DNA from: Alternaria dauci
Lineage: Eukaryota; Ascomycota; Dothideomycetes; Pleosporales; Pleosporaceae
Assembly: GCF_042100115.1 (NCBI RefSeq)
Contig: NC_091274.1
Span: 186,001 to 250,000, forward strand
Length of the DNA: 64,000 nucleotides
Direction of reading: 5' to 3'
Position 1 is the first letter of the stretch. Each line of letters starts with the position of its first letter. The translations under genes were made by a program, and so were the position numbers. The notes beneath the pieces were generated by a model, which saw only the letters and a program-made list of their open reading frames with translations, made no database searches and had not been told where the DNA came from. Positions 1 through 10,738 of the stretch are shown here, piece by piece.

Positions 1-618
1 TTTCACATCGTTCATAACACCATGGTACTGCCGGCTGTCGCTACCAGCGGTATGCAAGAAGACAATGGGTTGCTTTCCCTCGCCAGAGTACTCGTAGAAG
101 ATCTTGCATCTACCCCATACTGGCGCCTCGAGGTATGTGTACTTTCCGGTGAGAAAGTCTCGCTCGGGTTCGGCTTGCTCGTCTTCCTTGATCGGTCCAC
201 AGTGCGCGTCGTGAGTGAGCTCGAGGACGCGCCTCCATACATGGGTCCATTGCGCAAAGGCGGTCTGGTCGCCCAGAACTTCAATGCCTTTTTGCTTGAT
301 GTTCATGCCGAACATGCCCCAGTAGCTCTGGTACGGCATAGCCGGGACTGTCTTGAAGTGCTGTTCCCATTGCTCGGGGAGTGCGACAAGCGTGAAGAGG
401 GCATCTTTGGACGCGCCAGTGCTGGCCTTTGCGCTGCCATTGGCCACTGTGACAAGCAGGGTGTTGTCGGAACCACTCGACTTGATGCCAAAGGTAACAT
501 CCTTTTCAATGGCATTTGTTGTCGTGAAGGCTTTTAGCTGTTCGTCAGATTGGAGGAGCTTGGAGAGCTTGTCCAAGCTTCCTTTGAGAGCCGCGGTAAG
601 GTCGGACCAGTCAGACAT
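1..618 (-). CDS. alpha/beta hydrolase with SCP2-like N-terminus, 3' part cut by window edge
   Basis: Reading the minus strand from the ATG at 618, the frame stays open for 206 codons to the left edge, so the C-terminal part is missing. Residues 1-100 (start MSDWSDLTAALKG) look like the small lipid-carrier-type domain sometimes fused to hydrolases. From about residue 165 the sequence turns into the start of an alpha/beta hydrolase: KIFYEYSGEG followed by the strand PIVFLHTAGSDSRQYH, where HTAGSD is the oxyanion-hole HxxG-like motif. The nucleophile elbow and His would lie outside the window. The substrate cannot be told. The start codon sits in a good context and no upstream in-frame ATG is obvious. 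The hydrolase fold call is fairly safe; the N-terminal domain call is weaker. Confidence 0.75.
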   Translation of the reverse strand, partial: MSDWSDLTAALKGSLDKLSKLLQSDEQLKAFTTTNAIEKDVTFGIKSSGSDNTLLVTVANGSAKASTGASKDALFTLVALPEQWEQHFKTVPAMPYQSYWGMFGMNIKQKGIEVLGDQTAFAQWTHVWRRVLELTHDAHCGPIKEDEQAEPERDFLTGKYTYLEAPVWGRCKIFYEYSGEGKQPIVFLHTAGSDSRQYHGVMNDVK

Positions 619-1773
619 GGCGGTTGGGGGTGTGGGATAGCTCTTTGCAACGCGACAAAGACAGGGAAATGATTAAATGCAGGATTAGGTTCAAGAGAGG
701 CAGAAGAGGGCAAGAAACAGAGCTCAAACGCCCCGATGGCGCGCTCTTCACATATAGCAAGGCACAAACCCCGGCATCGCTCAGAGCTAGCCCTGCAGCC
801 ATGGTGCCAGGAGGGGTAAACGTAGTGCGGGGTTCTGTACACGTGGGCGCATGTCTCGACTTCTGCTCGTCATGTCTCCGGTGAGTTTTGTGTTGACCCA
901 GACCAGATTCGGGAGGACTAGTTGAGGAATCAAGCCATGGGAAGCATGGGGAAGAGGCGGGGAGTGTTGATCAAGCAAGCCGAACGCGCAAAGACGCGTT
1001 AAGGGCTGTTAGCGCCGGCGCCAAGCGAATGGCAGCACCGCCCGAGACAGGCCATCGTTCCCCACCACGCCCCCAACGCGCATCCCTTCAAGCGTCACGC
1101 ACGAGAACCGCGGACCATTGACTTTATCCCATATGCCCCTGATGATAGCTGTCACAATGCCACATCGATAAGCCAAAGATTACTCTCCAAGTTCCTCCGG
1201 TCCGGATGAGCTGTATCGCGTTACGGCACTCAAACGCCAGCCGAAGATTCGCCATCTCGACGATGTTTCTAGTATGCGTATCCTTCCATGTCCCACGAGA
1301 TGGTTGTACTACTAGTCTGTTGTTGCATGACACCTGAGGACTAGGTGCGAGTGATCTCGTGCGATGCTGAGCCATCGTACAGAGATCAAAGACTATAGAC
1401 GACTAGCATCGTGCTTCATTGCCGTTTCCTATACAGTCCAGCTATCCTCAACCTCAACCTCGCAGGTCGCACGTGTCATCTGTACCCAAGATGAAGCTTC
1501 GTCCAGAAGTCGGCTTACCATACAAGCTCTTGCATTGGGATTCCAGCCAACCACTATCTGCCCCGTAGACTTGCAGATTCCTGCAGCATTCCTGCAGCAT
1601 GATCAAATCCTCATGGTAGAACAACAGGCTGGTTACCCCGCTACTTATGTCTGCAGTCACCACATCCATTCTTGAAGTTTTCTCACGAATTATTGAGCGG
1701 ATCACTGAGACGACTCCAAGAGTGGACCTGGTTTTTGAACAAAAGTTCCAGACAAGAGGACGAAACCGGTAAA
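619..1773. other. gene-free stretch between hydrolase and SET gene
   Basis: This is the shared 5' side of two divergent genes. Short open frames exist on both strands but none has a domain, a signal peptide or convincing splice-linked continuation. I see no repeat or RNA gene. A short upstream exon of the SET gene around 1490-1670 cannot be excluded. Confidence 0.5.
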
Positions 1774-2838
1774 ATGGGGGTCCGAGCGAGCCTTCCTACG
1801 CCCACTGTCGAAGATGCATCGTGCACTACTGAAGATGCGCCGTGCAGTATAGAAGATGCCTTATGCACTAACGAAGATGCGTTGTATACAGTCGAAGACA
1901 TACCTGGCAAGGGCAAAGGCCTCATCGCAAACAAGGATATACCCAAGGGCACGCGAATCATCTCTGAGAAACCAGCCGTCACTGTAGGAGGTAGAATGGC
2001 AAGCATGGAGCATCTCGAAGCGGCAATCTACCAACAAGTCAGATCTCTGAGCAAACAACAGGTACACGACTTCCTTTCCATGGACAACGTCTATCCTTAC
2101 ACCAGTCCTAGAGAGAGATGGCGCGGCATCTTTCACACCAACGCTTTACCTATTGGATCAAACTTGGATACCGGCGGTGTCTTCTTCCAAGCATGTCGTA
2201 TCAATCATGCTTGTCAAAGCAACGCAACAAACTTTTGGAACGACGACCTAGGCGAGCTCACGATTCAAGCTATACGAGATATCAGCAAAGGCGAGGAGAT
2301 TACCATCTTTTACCTACGCAGCAACACAGATCGCCAAACGCGGCAGCAAGAGCTCCAGAAAAACTTCAAATTCAAGTGTCTCTGCCAACTCTGCTCCTTG
2401 CCCCGCGACCAAAGCAGAAAGAGCGACTTGAAACTGAATCGTATTCACGAGATCGATTGTATCATCGAGGAAGCCGGTGTTCCTGGTCTCGTTCTAAACC
2501 CGCGCCATATGCTTAGCTTGATCGACGAACAGGTCCGGATGTGGAATGAACCGGTCCCTGATTACATTGGCCTCGCGCGGGCATATCCCGACGCTTTCGA
2601 GATTGCTATTGCAAATGGTGACTTGGCGAGGGCTTGGGTGTTCGCGGAAAGAGTGGTGCCGCTGTACGTGACTACTATGGGGGCAGACAGTCCGGATGTG
2701 GTGCGATACAAGGCGCTGATGCGAGACCCTACTACTCATAAGTACTATGGCATGTCAATGATGTGGAGAACAACGCTGGGTGAGATTCCACGCGGACTGG
2801 GAGTAAAGGAGTTTGAGGATTGGCTTTGGAGGAGATGA
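1774..2838 (+). CDS. SET domain protein
   Basis: The protein has 354 residues from the first in-frame ATG at 1774; the frame is open further upstream but without an ATG. After about 12 residues comes a tandem repeat (residues 13-47, five units of seven residues each beginning ED). The SET domain follows: GKGLIANKDIPKGTRI near residues 46-61, NHACQSNATNFWN starting at residue 144 (the NHSC-like cofactor/pseudoknot motif) and GEEITIFYL starting at 173. A post-SET-like CLCQLC cluster lies around residues 202-207. SET proteins of this layout, with a cysteine cluster after the SET core, are common in ascomycetes, and many are uncharacterised lysine methyltransferase candidates. The substrate is unknown. 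The gene appears intronless. The canonical NHSC is NHAC here, a common variant, so activity is plausible. Confidence 0.8.
   Translation: MGVRASLPTPTVEDASCTTEDAPCSIEDALCTNEDALYTVEDIPGKGKGLIANKDIPKGTRIISEKPAVTVGGRMASMEHLEAAIYQQVRSLSKQQVHDFLSMDNVYPYTSPRERWRGIFHTNALPIGSNLDTGGVFFQACRINHACQSNATNFWNDDLGELTIQAIRDISKGEEITIFYLRSNTDRQTRQQELQKNFKFKCLCQLCSLPRDQSRKSDLKLNRIHEIDCIIEEAGVPGLVLNPRHMLSLIDEQVRMWNEPVPDYIGLARAYPDAFEIAIANGDLARAWVFAERVVPLYVTTMGADSPDVVRYKALMRDPTTHKYYGMSMMWRTTLGEIPRGLGVKEFEDWLWRR
1810..1914 (+). repeat. five-unit 21-bp in-frame tandem repeat
   Basis: Five consecutive 21-bp units each start GAAGA(T/C) and encode EDxxCxx-type heptads (EDASCTT, EDAPCSI, EDALCTN, EDALYTV, EDIPGKG). The last unit runs into the SET domain. 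The unit length keeps the reading frame, so copy-number change would not break the gene. Confidence 0.85.
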
Positions 2839-3672
2839 CCAGTCTCATAACGTTAGGTTAGCTGTACGATCGCTGCGAGAATGGTTTCGGCATGGCTATT
2901 TCCATATCCAGTATACCGGCTACGAACATAGTAGCAGTTCGAGTTTATGCGATACCTGACACCCTTGGAACGGAGGAGTTCATTTAACTCATCCGAAGCG
3001 GCATCAAATCCCTAGAAATCCGGATAACCGCACCAAGTATGCCTGGGCCTTGTACTGTTTCTGTTACACAGCCCGGTGGCTCCCGGGAGTTACCTTATGA
3101 GTACCGCAAACTCATTTGTACGACAACTAGAGCCTTGCCCCACATTGGCCAAAGGTCAAACCTTTGGGCGCTGTCTCTTTATTCAGATACCACACTTATC
3201 GCTCAGATTTGATCACTCACACGGCGACCGGATATTGGAACACAAGAGCATACGGGACATTTCGAGACGTCATACGGCCACATGTCGCCAGTAACTAGAG
3301 ACTTCATGACATCGTAGAATCCTTTGCTGCCGTCTGTAGACTTGCCCTAGCCTTCCATTAAAGGGCTACTTGCCGTTCATTGTTCACCCGATGGACAGTC
3401 ATATGGTTGTTTGCCCAAGTTGTCATCACTTTCCGCGGGAACACCTACGGGTATCGGATCCTTCCATCGGGATGAGAGAGCCGCGCAATCTCGCAAACAA
3501 TCCACTAGATGTCTGAACAAGCGCGTTTACAGCTCAACCGACATTAAGTCGGATACCCAACGACACATACAAGTACACCAGCACACGCCACATCACATTT
3601 CCTCACCACAAGATCTCATCACGTTTCACACTTCTTTTCACAGTCGAAAAAATGTAGACACGAGGACTCGCT
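2839..3672. other. gene-free stretch
   Basis: This holds the 3' flank of the SET gene and the promoter of the first secreted protein. CA-rich sequence at about 3560-3640 just before the ATG looks like a normal fungal 5' leader. No further gene is supported. Confidence 0.55.
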
Positions 3673-4147
3673 ATGCGCTTCCCAACCACGATCATCGCTG
3701 TTGTAGCGTCTCTCCCTCTCCTCGCCACCGCCCAGCTAGGCTCCGGCGACACCATCTGTGGGTTCCTCTACGGCACCGACTACACGGACGCATGCTGCCA
3801 CACCGTTATCAGTCGCGGTGTGAACGCGCCCTGTACCGACATTGAATATGTCAGCAATCTCACTGAGTGCTCGACTGATCGCTTTCCTACTGGATGGGCT
3901 GTCTGTGTTGAGAAGGTATGTTTGTTTTGCCTAGAGTTCCGTTGGCTTGTCCTTTTTTTCTTGACGCTGCAGCTGACATGAATGCTAGGAGTACACGGAT
4001 TCTGGCCCTCTCTTTGGTCATGGGCCAAGTGGGATTGTCAAGCCTGAGATGACTTTGGACGAGTTGGTTCAGGTTTACTGGGATTATTTCAGCTCCAACG
4101 CCATGGGTGAAAGGTTGGCGAAGGCGGTTGCTCAGAAGCAGGCTTAA
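3673..4147 (+). CDS. small cysteine-rich secreted protein (copy 1 of tandem pair)
   Basis: Two exons, 3673-3915 and 3989-4147, are joined by a 73-nt intron (GTATGT donor, CTAG acceptor) in phase 0 and give 133 residues. Residues 1-20 form a signal peptide (MRFPTTIIAVVASLPLLATA, cut before QLGSG). The mature part has six cysteines, one adjacent pair (ACC), and an N-glycosylation sequon NLT next to a cysteine. There is no transmembrane segment or recognised domain. It is paralogous to the next gene: both share DT(I/F)C, a CC pair, PC, N(L/A)T(E/D)C and GW..C in the same order, and both have the intron right after that last motif. Size, signal peptide and cysteine content fit a fungal effector-like protein, but function is not known. 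Confidence 0.8.
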
Positions 4148-4442
4148 GCATTGCCTACAGCATGCCAGATCTGGTAGCGATATCCGGGTGTGGTACTTTG
4201 TGTCCTTTTCGCTCGTTTGGGGTGCATGTGGACTGCACTAGTTGCTGGAGTGCATGTGCAACGTTACGTTGCAACAATCTAGAATTGGTAGGGAAAAGCG
4301 AAATGCTGGTCAACCGAAGCATACACATATACCACTTCTCACCTCTTCTACCCACTTCTTGTTGTCTCTTCTCTCAAGACATACAACAAAACTTCAGCTG
4401 TAGCTCCCATTTCCTCACCCTATCGATTCCCACCAAGCAGCA

Positions 4443-4879
4443 ATGGCCTTGCCAACCTTTTATACGCTCTTATCTATGCTCGCCCTTTTACTTCCCCTCA
4501 TCATCACGACAACCGCGCAAGACACATTCTGCCAAAGCTATTTCGGCCCAAGCTACGGGGACTACTGTTGCACTGAACTATACTCTCACAGCCCACCTTG
4601 TGACACGCCCGTTCCCGTCGCAAACGCCACGGACTGCACTCAAGAGATTTATCCCAGGGGCTGGTTCTGCTGCATTGACGCGGTACGTACAATCTTGAGG
4701 AGCGTAGGAAGCACGCCGATATGGAGAGATGAGAGCTGACTGAAGTATCATAGGTATCTAACGGCCCCAATGACCCTGTTTGGGCTTGTGGACAGAGTTG
4801 GGAGACGGAAGAAGATGGGACAACGAGTGTCTTGATGGGGAGTGGGGCGAGTATGCACTCGAGCGTATGGAAGGGGTAA
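4443..4879 (+). CDS. small cysteine-rich secreted protein (copy 2 of tandem pair)
   Basis: Exons 4443-4682 and 4754-4879 flank a 71-nt intron (GTACGT donor, ATAG acceptor), phase 0, giving 121 residues. A signal peptide covers about residues 1-25 (ending TTTA before QDTFC). The mature chain has eight cysteines: six align with those of the upstream copy, one extra makes a CC pair at GWFCC, and one is in exon 2 (VWACGQ). The NAT sequon sits where copy 1 has NLT. The copies lie about 300 bp apart on the same strand, and the intron sits at the same place, so this is a local duplication followed by strong divergence, most of all in exon 2. No homologous domain is recognised; an apoplastic role is a guess. 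Confidence 0.78.
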
Positions 4880-5649
4880 GAGGAAGTGTGTACTGGTGCC
4901 ATAGATGCGGAAGACAGTATCGCGTTGGGCATTTGGAATGAAGCCTTGTCGATCTTACCCGTCGCGAATTCGGCCGTGACCAGCCCTTTGATCGGCTTGT
5001 CCGTGAGGACGTTGACTGATCAAATTGACCTTGTTTTGAGATAATTTTCATGCGTACTGCGCATCGCAAAATTCTTGTTGTTCCCATCCCGGTGACTCCC
5101 CATGCCGAAACGGAAGGCCAGGTAGAGTGCCGCTGGGTTTTGCGGCATTCACCACATAGGCGTCGGTCCTTCGGTCTTTCTATCGAGCAGGTTTTACTGG
5201 CCAGTATCTCCTCATACATGTTGCCTCATGATGTCGAGAAGAGATTGAGAGTGGGGACGCTTTCTGGACACACTGCCTAAGGTCGATCTTGGTCAGCGGG
5301 GCGGCAGTGAAGCGGCAAATATCGGCGAAGCAAGGTCGCGTGTAGCTTTGCGCCGAACGCGAAATCCGGAGCCAGCTATCATCGTCATTGTCCACAACAC
5401 GACAACATCGGAAAGCCGAATTAATGCGAGCTCAAACTCAGGCATCATGATTGGCCCTGATGACGGCATCGGCCAGGATGCCGGCTATCTTTCCTCCCCT
5501 GATGCACGTAACCGCATATGCTGGAGCTCTACCCCACCTGAAGCCTGGACGACATAAGACTCCTTGACCCCGCTGAATTCTTCAACAACGCTCAATCGTC
5601 ACACCAAACTCTTCTCAAACTCCATCAAATCCTCGTATATACCTTGACA
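4880..5649. other. gene-free stretch
   Basis: 3' flank of the second secreted-protein gene and 5' flank of the dienelactone hydrolase gene. Short open frames on both strands have no recognisable content. Confidence 0.5.
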
Positions 5650-6431
5650 ATGCCCTGCGAAAACTGCAAGACCGGTTTCAAGTGGAACGCCGAGTCCGTC
5701 GGCAAGGTGGACAAGCTCGACCAGATCGACTGCTATGTCACTGGCGATAGCAAGGATGCCGCCATCCTCATCATCACGGATATCTTCGGCTGGACATTCC
5801 CCAACATCCGCGTCCTAGCCGACCACTACGCAAAGGAAGCCAATGCGACCGTCTACGTCCCCGATGTGTAAGTCCGGCACACCTACACATCCAACGCGAC
5901 TAACACCCATTGCGCAGATTCGGCGGCGAAGTTGTAGACCAAGACGTGCTCTCCAACCCCGAGAAGCAAAAGACCTTCGACCTCATGGCCTTTATCGGCC
6001 GCAACAACAAGGACATCCGCTATCCCGAGATCAAGCAACACGCGCAAACCCTCAAGTCGCAATACAAAAAGGTCGCTGCCATTGGCTTCTGCTACGGCGG
6101 CTGGGCCGTCTTCAAGCTCGGCGCGGACCCTTCGCTCATCGACGCAATCTCGACCGCCCACCCCTCGATGCTCGAGCAGTCGGAACTCGAGAACGTCAAG
6201 GTCCCCGTACAGGTCCTTGCTCCTGAGAACGACTTTGCGTTCACGGACGAGCTGAAGAAGGCGACGCTGGAGACGCTGCCAAAGACGGGTGTGCCGTGGG
6301 AGTACATTCACTTCCCTGGTCTCGTGCACGGCTTTGCTGCGCGTGGTGACCCCAATGACCCGAAGCAGAAGGATGGTTTTGAGCGGGCTAAGAGGAGTGC
6401 TGTGAACTTCTTCAATGAGTTCTTGCACTAG
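5650..6431 (+). CDS. dienelactone hydrolase family protein
   Basis: Exons 5650-5867 and 5918-6431 are joined by a 50-nt intron (GTAAGT, GCAG, phase 2), giving 243 residues, the usual length for the family. The start MPCENCKTGF is typical of fungal members. The catalytic triad can be seen: Cys131 in GFCYGGW, Asp178 in PENDFAF and His210 in LVHGF. The family has an alpha/beta hydrolase fold with a cysteine nucleophile and cleaves lactone or ester bonds; bacterial members open dienelactone in chlorocatechol breakdown, whereas fungal members are mostly uncharacterised. The upstream segment AAILIITDIFGWTFPN is the classical first beta-strand and oxyanion loop. There is no signal peptide, so a cytosolic enzyme is expected. 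Confidence 0.9.
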
Positions 6432-6836
6432 GATGATGGTGTGGTAAGAATGTGGTAATTGGAGCGAATGTGAATGAATATAAACGTAATCCTAGTATCT
6501 CCGATATCTGCCCTACAGGCGGATCTTTGCTGCTGACACGTCTAGTGTTGTAATGTTGTGTTGCTTTTGGAAACACTGTCTCGGGTCCCCCCATACGCTA
6601 TTCGAATCCCAAAAAAGAGGTCCTTTTCTTTTTTTCTGATCAAGTCAGTCGTTCCTGCTTCACGTCATTCACGCCGCTAGCGCAATAGGGTGCGCACGAC
6701 TCTCTCACAGCGCCTTTCACCATAGGACCTGCACCCATTCTGCTCCTTGAAGTGACTTGCTATCAACATACATCTTACTCTCCTAACGTCGCAGCAGCCA
6801 AACGAGCCAAACCGCCCACTTCAATTATCTACTGCC
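6432..6836. other. short gene-free stretch
   Basis: 3' flank of the hydrolase gene and 5' flank of the F-box pseudogene. Nothing else is seen. Confidence 0.5.
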
Positions 6837-8243
6837 ATGGCGCAGCAGATTCCGCCGCCCGAGGCACCCTTCAACCGCTTACCGGTTGAATTGCAGTTCC
6901 AGATATTCGAAGAACTTTACTCAGACACAAAAACAGGTCGACGAGACTACATCAATGCACTCAAGGTCTGTCGCTTTTGAAATATGGTGGGAATGCCGCT
7001 GCTCTGGACTTACATTCCGCTCAACAACCACAACGTCTTACCCTTCATCCGTTCACTCGAAGCGGCTCGAACGACAACAGGGGCCATCGTGCGCAATCTC
7101 TCTGTGCGACTAAGCCCACCGACCTTCGATGACGACGACGGTAGCCTGCATTTCATCACCACGGCAGAACAACTCCCCAAACTCATCGCTAGCTGACTGC
7201 CGGAATTGACATCGTTTTCATTCACGATCCCCCAAGCCCCACTTGATCCGTTTCGTCAAGGGCAGGCTTTTTACCGTTTCAAATATAAGCGCGAGATGTA
7301 CGGGCTCGGTGTTCCGATAGAATTATGTGCCTCACTGATCGATTCTCTGCCCCTGTCGTGCTCAACTCTTGAGTTTTCTACATGTCATTTCGATCACGAT
7401 GGCACCAGCGCCGAGGAATGTGCTCAGCAACCTGACACCAATTGCTTGTGCGAAGCTTTGAGAAGACGAGTACCTCACCTCGAGCACCTGTATCTTGGCA
7501 CGAAAGAAAGCGCACCTTTCATCTTTGACGTACTCCTCACAGGTCCGCCTCTACCAAAACTACAAACATTATTTCTAGACACCAGCAAACTGAAGGTTCG
7601 TGATCGAATGCGCACGCGATATGCACACTTGGGTCGCGCGTATGCAGCCAAAAAATACACCCACGAAGATGATTAAATCAAATACGCAATCTCCGGATTG
7701 CAATGGCAGGATGTCATCGCTCATGAGCTACATGCATCCTGGAAAGCCGGCCGCTTCCCATCAATCACACATCTCCTCGTCGAGGCCTTCCAGAATTACC
7801 GACTCAAATCAAAATTTTGGCAAACCCGGTTTTACACAGTCGATATCATCCTCGGGGAGATGGAAATCACTCCCGTCATGCCTGTGAGCCAGTTCGTGCC
7901 CGAGAGCGAGCGGGAGGGTGACGAGCCAAGACATAGTTTGGATGTATGGATCTACCGCAGGAACAACGACAACGGCGACGTGGTATTCTTGGACTGCAAT
8001 GAACTAAGAACACACCTTTGCACCGATCGGCTCTGGAAGACAAGTACGACTGGTATCCGGGTCGTGAAGAAGACGAACCAGATGAGCAAGCACAGCCTCG
8101 AGTGGGTGGAACCTATGCAGTATGGCATGGAGTGGTACGAGTACGTGGGCAGGGTCGGAGCTGAGCACTGCTATACAATGTCTCGCTTGCTCGAAGCAGA
8201 TGGATGGTTTTTAAGCCACGAATGTCTCCGCACATGGATTTAA
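6837..8243 (+). pseudogene. F-box-like protein pseudogene with three in-frame stops
   Basis: One continuous frame of 469 codons starts at the ATG at 6837 and is interrupted by TGA at 6978, TGA at 7194 and TAA at 7674. It never changes frame. The N-terminus (FNRLPVELQFQIFEELY, residues 12-28) is a fungal F-box-like motif, and the sequence on both sides of the first stop (ALKVCR, then GMPLLWTYIP) matches the continuation usual in such proteins, so an intron is unlikely to remove that stop. The rest has leucine-rich segments of the kind seen after F-boxes and ends WFLSHECLRTWI. Functional F-box proteins select substrates for SCF ubiquitin ligases; this copy could give only short fragments. The stops could come from point mutation or repeat-induced point mutation (RIP). 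A sequencing error at three separate sites is less likely. Confidence 0.75.
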
Positions 8244-8759
8244 AATGGCGTTTTGTCATGGCGCACTGTAAAGGAGCCTCGGATGCCAAGGTAAGAGAAG
8301 CCAATATCATTGGCATATGACAGCACGCTAACATCAAGACAGAATCACGCGCAAACATCCCTTACTCGAGATGCGCCGCGCCCTTTGAACTAAATCCTCC
8401 TCTTATGTTCGCTTAGTACCCCTATAAGCTCTAGCACGTAATTATGTTTCCCCCAGCTAGCACTCTTTGTACTCTGCAAGGAAAGATAACTAGGAAATAA
8501 GCCCTTGTTGAAGGCGTTTTCTTCCCTGTAGAGGTATTCTCTGCGCCTCCCTGTTCACTTAAAACCACGCTACGCAGCTCGACCAGGGAACGGACTGTAC
8601 GGGTACTGTGATGGATATGTAGACTGCAAGGCACTGCACTCTCAACATCCATGTATTGTGAATGCCACCCAGAGGCAAATATGTTGTTAAATATATACAT
8701 GAACATCTTCCCAGCCTTTCTCAAGTACCATGATGGCCACCGGGTATCTCCATCCGACC
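8244..8759. other. gene-free stretch
   Basis: 3' flanks of the convergent F-box pseudogene and DUF1996 gene. No gene or repeat is supported. Confidence 0.5.
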
Positions 8760-9743
8760 CTAAGCGCCCTTGACCAAACGAGCAAGCCTAGACCTAGTCT
8801 CCCAGCCCCAAGCGCCCACGCTGCGCTTAGCCATCGCAGCAACACTCTCAGCATAGTCGCTGGTACCGTGGCTCGGATCAGCATCAGCAGCCTCGCAAGT
8901 AGACCCCGCCTTGTAGTCTCCAAGAGGACCATTGACAGGAGAAAAGTGCTGCTTATCGTTCGTCGTACCGACCATGTTCTCCGCGGCCTCAGGAACCCAG
9001 CCGTTGATAAAGTCACCGTGCGAGCACCACGCCGGGCCACATGCCAGCTTGAACGGCGCGGTTCCAGACCAGCCGTCAGGCAGCGCTTTGCGCAGATCGT
9101 AACGGATCGAGAAGCGGAGTTGGGGCATGGACTTCATGCCAGTAGGGCACCAGTTTGGTGTTCCGTTCTCGCGGCTCTTGTACGCGGTCTCGAGGGTCTG
9201 CTCGTTGACGCACGACGGGAAGTAGAGGAGTTGCTGGACGTGTGTGGCGCACGTCTTGGAGGGGAAACCGTTGGCGTCTAGAGCGACTTCTTCGCTTTCG
9301 CAGGCCCATTCCGACTTTGCGTTGGCGTCCATGTCGGCTTGCGTCATGGCCGTGGCTTTGCCGGCTACCATCATCAGGTCTTGCGGGATGGCGACTTCGG
9401 CCGGGGCTTCGCCCAGGTTGTAGTATGCGCTGAAGCGGAAGACGGGGACAGGCTCGTAGTTCTTGCCATCCTTGGTGTAGAGGAATGTGGGGACCCAGTA
9501 GGTGGATAGATCGTTGGGGTTCTCGGCAGTGGTGCAGCCCTTTTGGAGCTCGGCACTGGTCTTTGTGCCGGCGACGACGGCGTCAGAGCCGTAGAAAGAG
9601 TGGAGATGCGACTTGTCGAACTCGCCAGGGAAGACGATGGGGTCGATGTTCTTGTTCATGAAAGGAGGAGGGATCTGGATGACGGTGTACGCATTTGCGA
9701 ACTGAGCGACAAGAGCCGCGGCGAAAAGAGTGTAAAGAGACAT
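8760..9743 (-). CDS. secreted DUF1996 protein
   Basis: An uninterrupted frame of 327 residues starts from the ATG at 9743. Residues 1-18 (MSLYTLFAAALVAQFANA) are a signal peptide. The mature protein shows the features of the fungal DUF1996 family: an early IDPIVFPGEFDKSHLHSFYG block, in which the SHLHSFYG histidines are the family signature, then several conserved cysteines (GCTTAENPNDLSTYWVPTF, LLYFPSC, NWCPTG, KLACGPAWCSHGDFINGW). Members are extracellular proteins of filamentous fungi, some with WSC or chitin-binding modules, which are absent here. The biochemical activity is not known. The gene is intronless. Confidence 0.9.
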   Translation of the reverse strand: MSLYTLFAAALVAQFANAYTVIQIPPPFMNKNIDPIVFPGEFDKSHLHSFYGSDAVVAGTKTSAELQKGCTTAENPNDLSTYWVPTFLYTKDGKNYEPVPVFRFSAYYNLGEAPAEVAIPQDLMMVAGKATAMTQADMDANAKSEWACESEEVALDANGFPSKTCATHVQQLLYFPSCVNEQTLETAYKSRENGTPNWCPTGMKSMPQLRFSIRYDLRKALPDGWSGTAPFKLACGPAWCSHGDFINGWVPEAAENMVGTTNDKQHFSPVNGPLGDYKAGSTCEAADADPSHGTSDYAESVAAMAKRSVGAWGWETRSRLARLVKGA

Positions 9744-10738
9744 CCTGTGTCTTGGTAACGAATGTAATGAACGATAGACGAAGCTGAAAAAAAGGATAGT
9801 AGGTTAAGTTGGTAAGAGAATGAAGCGCAATGAAGAAAATGCAAGAGGTGGCGATCGCTGTACTTATGCCTGAGGCTTGGAGGGCGGGTGGCTTCATGCT
9901 TACCGTGCCATATCCCAGGGCACCCTTCCCTCAGCGCTATCGAGCCTCCACCAAAGTTTCACACCTCCTGGTGTTTTCGCCCAAGCGAGACATGTTTGCC
10001 GTTAGGCCTAGAACTATAGCGGAGCTTAGGGGGGCGTAGCATGAACGACACCTGATGTTGCCGAGGCACTAGTGATGATCCGGCGCCGCCTATTGGTCGA
10101 GCAGAAATGCCAAAACACTAGTGCCCGCTGTTCCGTGTTAACAGTTTCGAAACTGCGAAACAATCTACCTTCGTTCTCGCTCTTCATCTCTTCTAAACGG
10201 ATGTCGGCTTTGCCAGTACGGATGCGTGATGTGGCGCACTGAGTCGGCGCAGTACGGTGTGACGGGAGAGGCGGAATCTACTGCCAACTCGGGTCGACAG
10301 CGGACTAGTGCTATTGCGGCGATGTGTGCGACTGTTCACGATATCGAAGAACACGAAGAGCGAGTAATGAAGAATGGATGCGATGTTGATGAGTTGGGTG
10401 CTGGTTCGCAACAAAATTAGGGATGTGGCGCGAGCAAGCGTTCTATGCGGCTCTGAGCCGTCCGAAGATGTCTAGGCTGACACCCCGCACCCGGCCTCAC
10501 AATCAGGCATCAACCTGCACTTACACTACAACCACTTCCACTGCCATCTATCGACGCCTAGCAGCTGCGAGCCCTCAACCTCTCCCATCGTCCATGTTGA
10601 CTGGTCACATACGTTGTGCACGACCGATAATGCCACGGCTTGTCATCACACTGTCCATACACGCATACGCCAACCAATATCGTCACACCGCCTATAACAT
10701 TAGCATTCGGAGCTTGGTGCCTATAAAAGCGAAGCGAG
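9744..10738. other. gene-free stretch between divergent genes
   Basis: This lies between the 5' ends of the DUF1996 and HET genes. A TATAAAA at 10722 is only about 11 nt before the HET ATG, so it is unlikely to be that gene's working TATA box. Nothing else is supported. Confidence 0.5.

Noticed and set aside
22..537. Plus-strand open frame of 171 codons at the left edge
   Set aside because: The minus strand of the same DNA encodes a coherent hydrolase over its whole length, so this is a shadow frame.
8730..9281. Plus-strand open frame opposite the DUF1996 gene
   Set aside because: Composition is that of an antisense shadow of a GC-rich coding region; the minus strand has signal peptide and family motifs.
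10722..10728. TATAAAA as promoter element for the HET gene
   Set aside because: It is only about 11 nt before the ATG, too close for a transcription start between the two.
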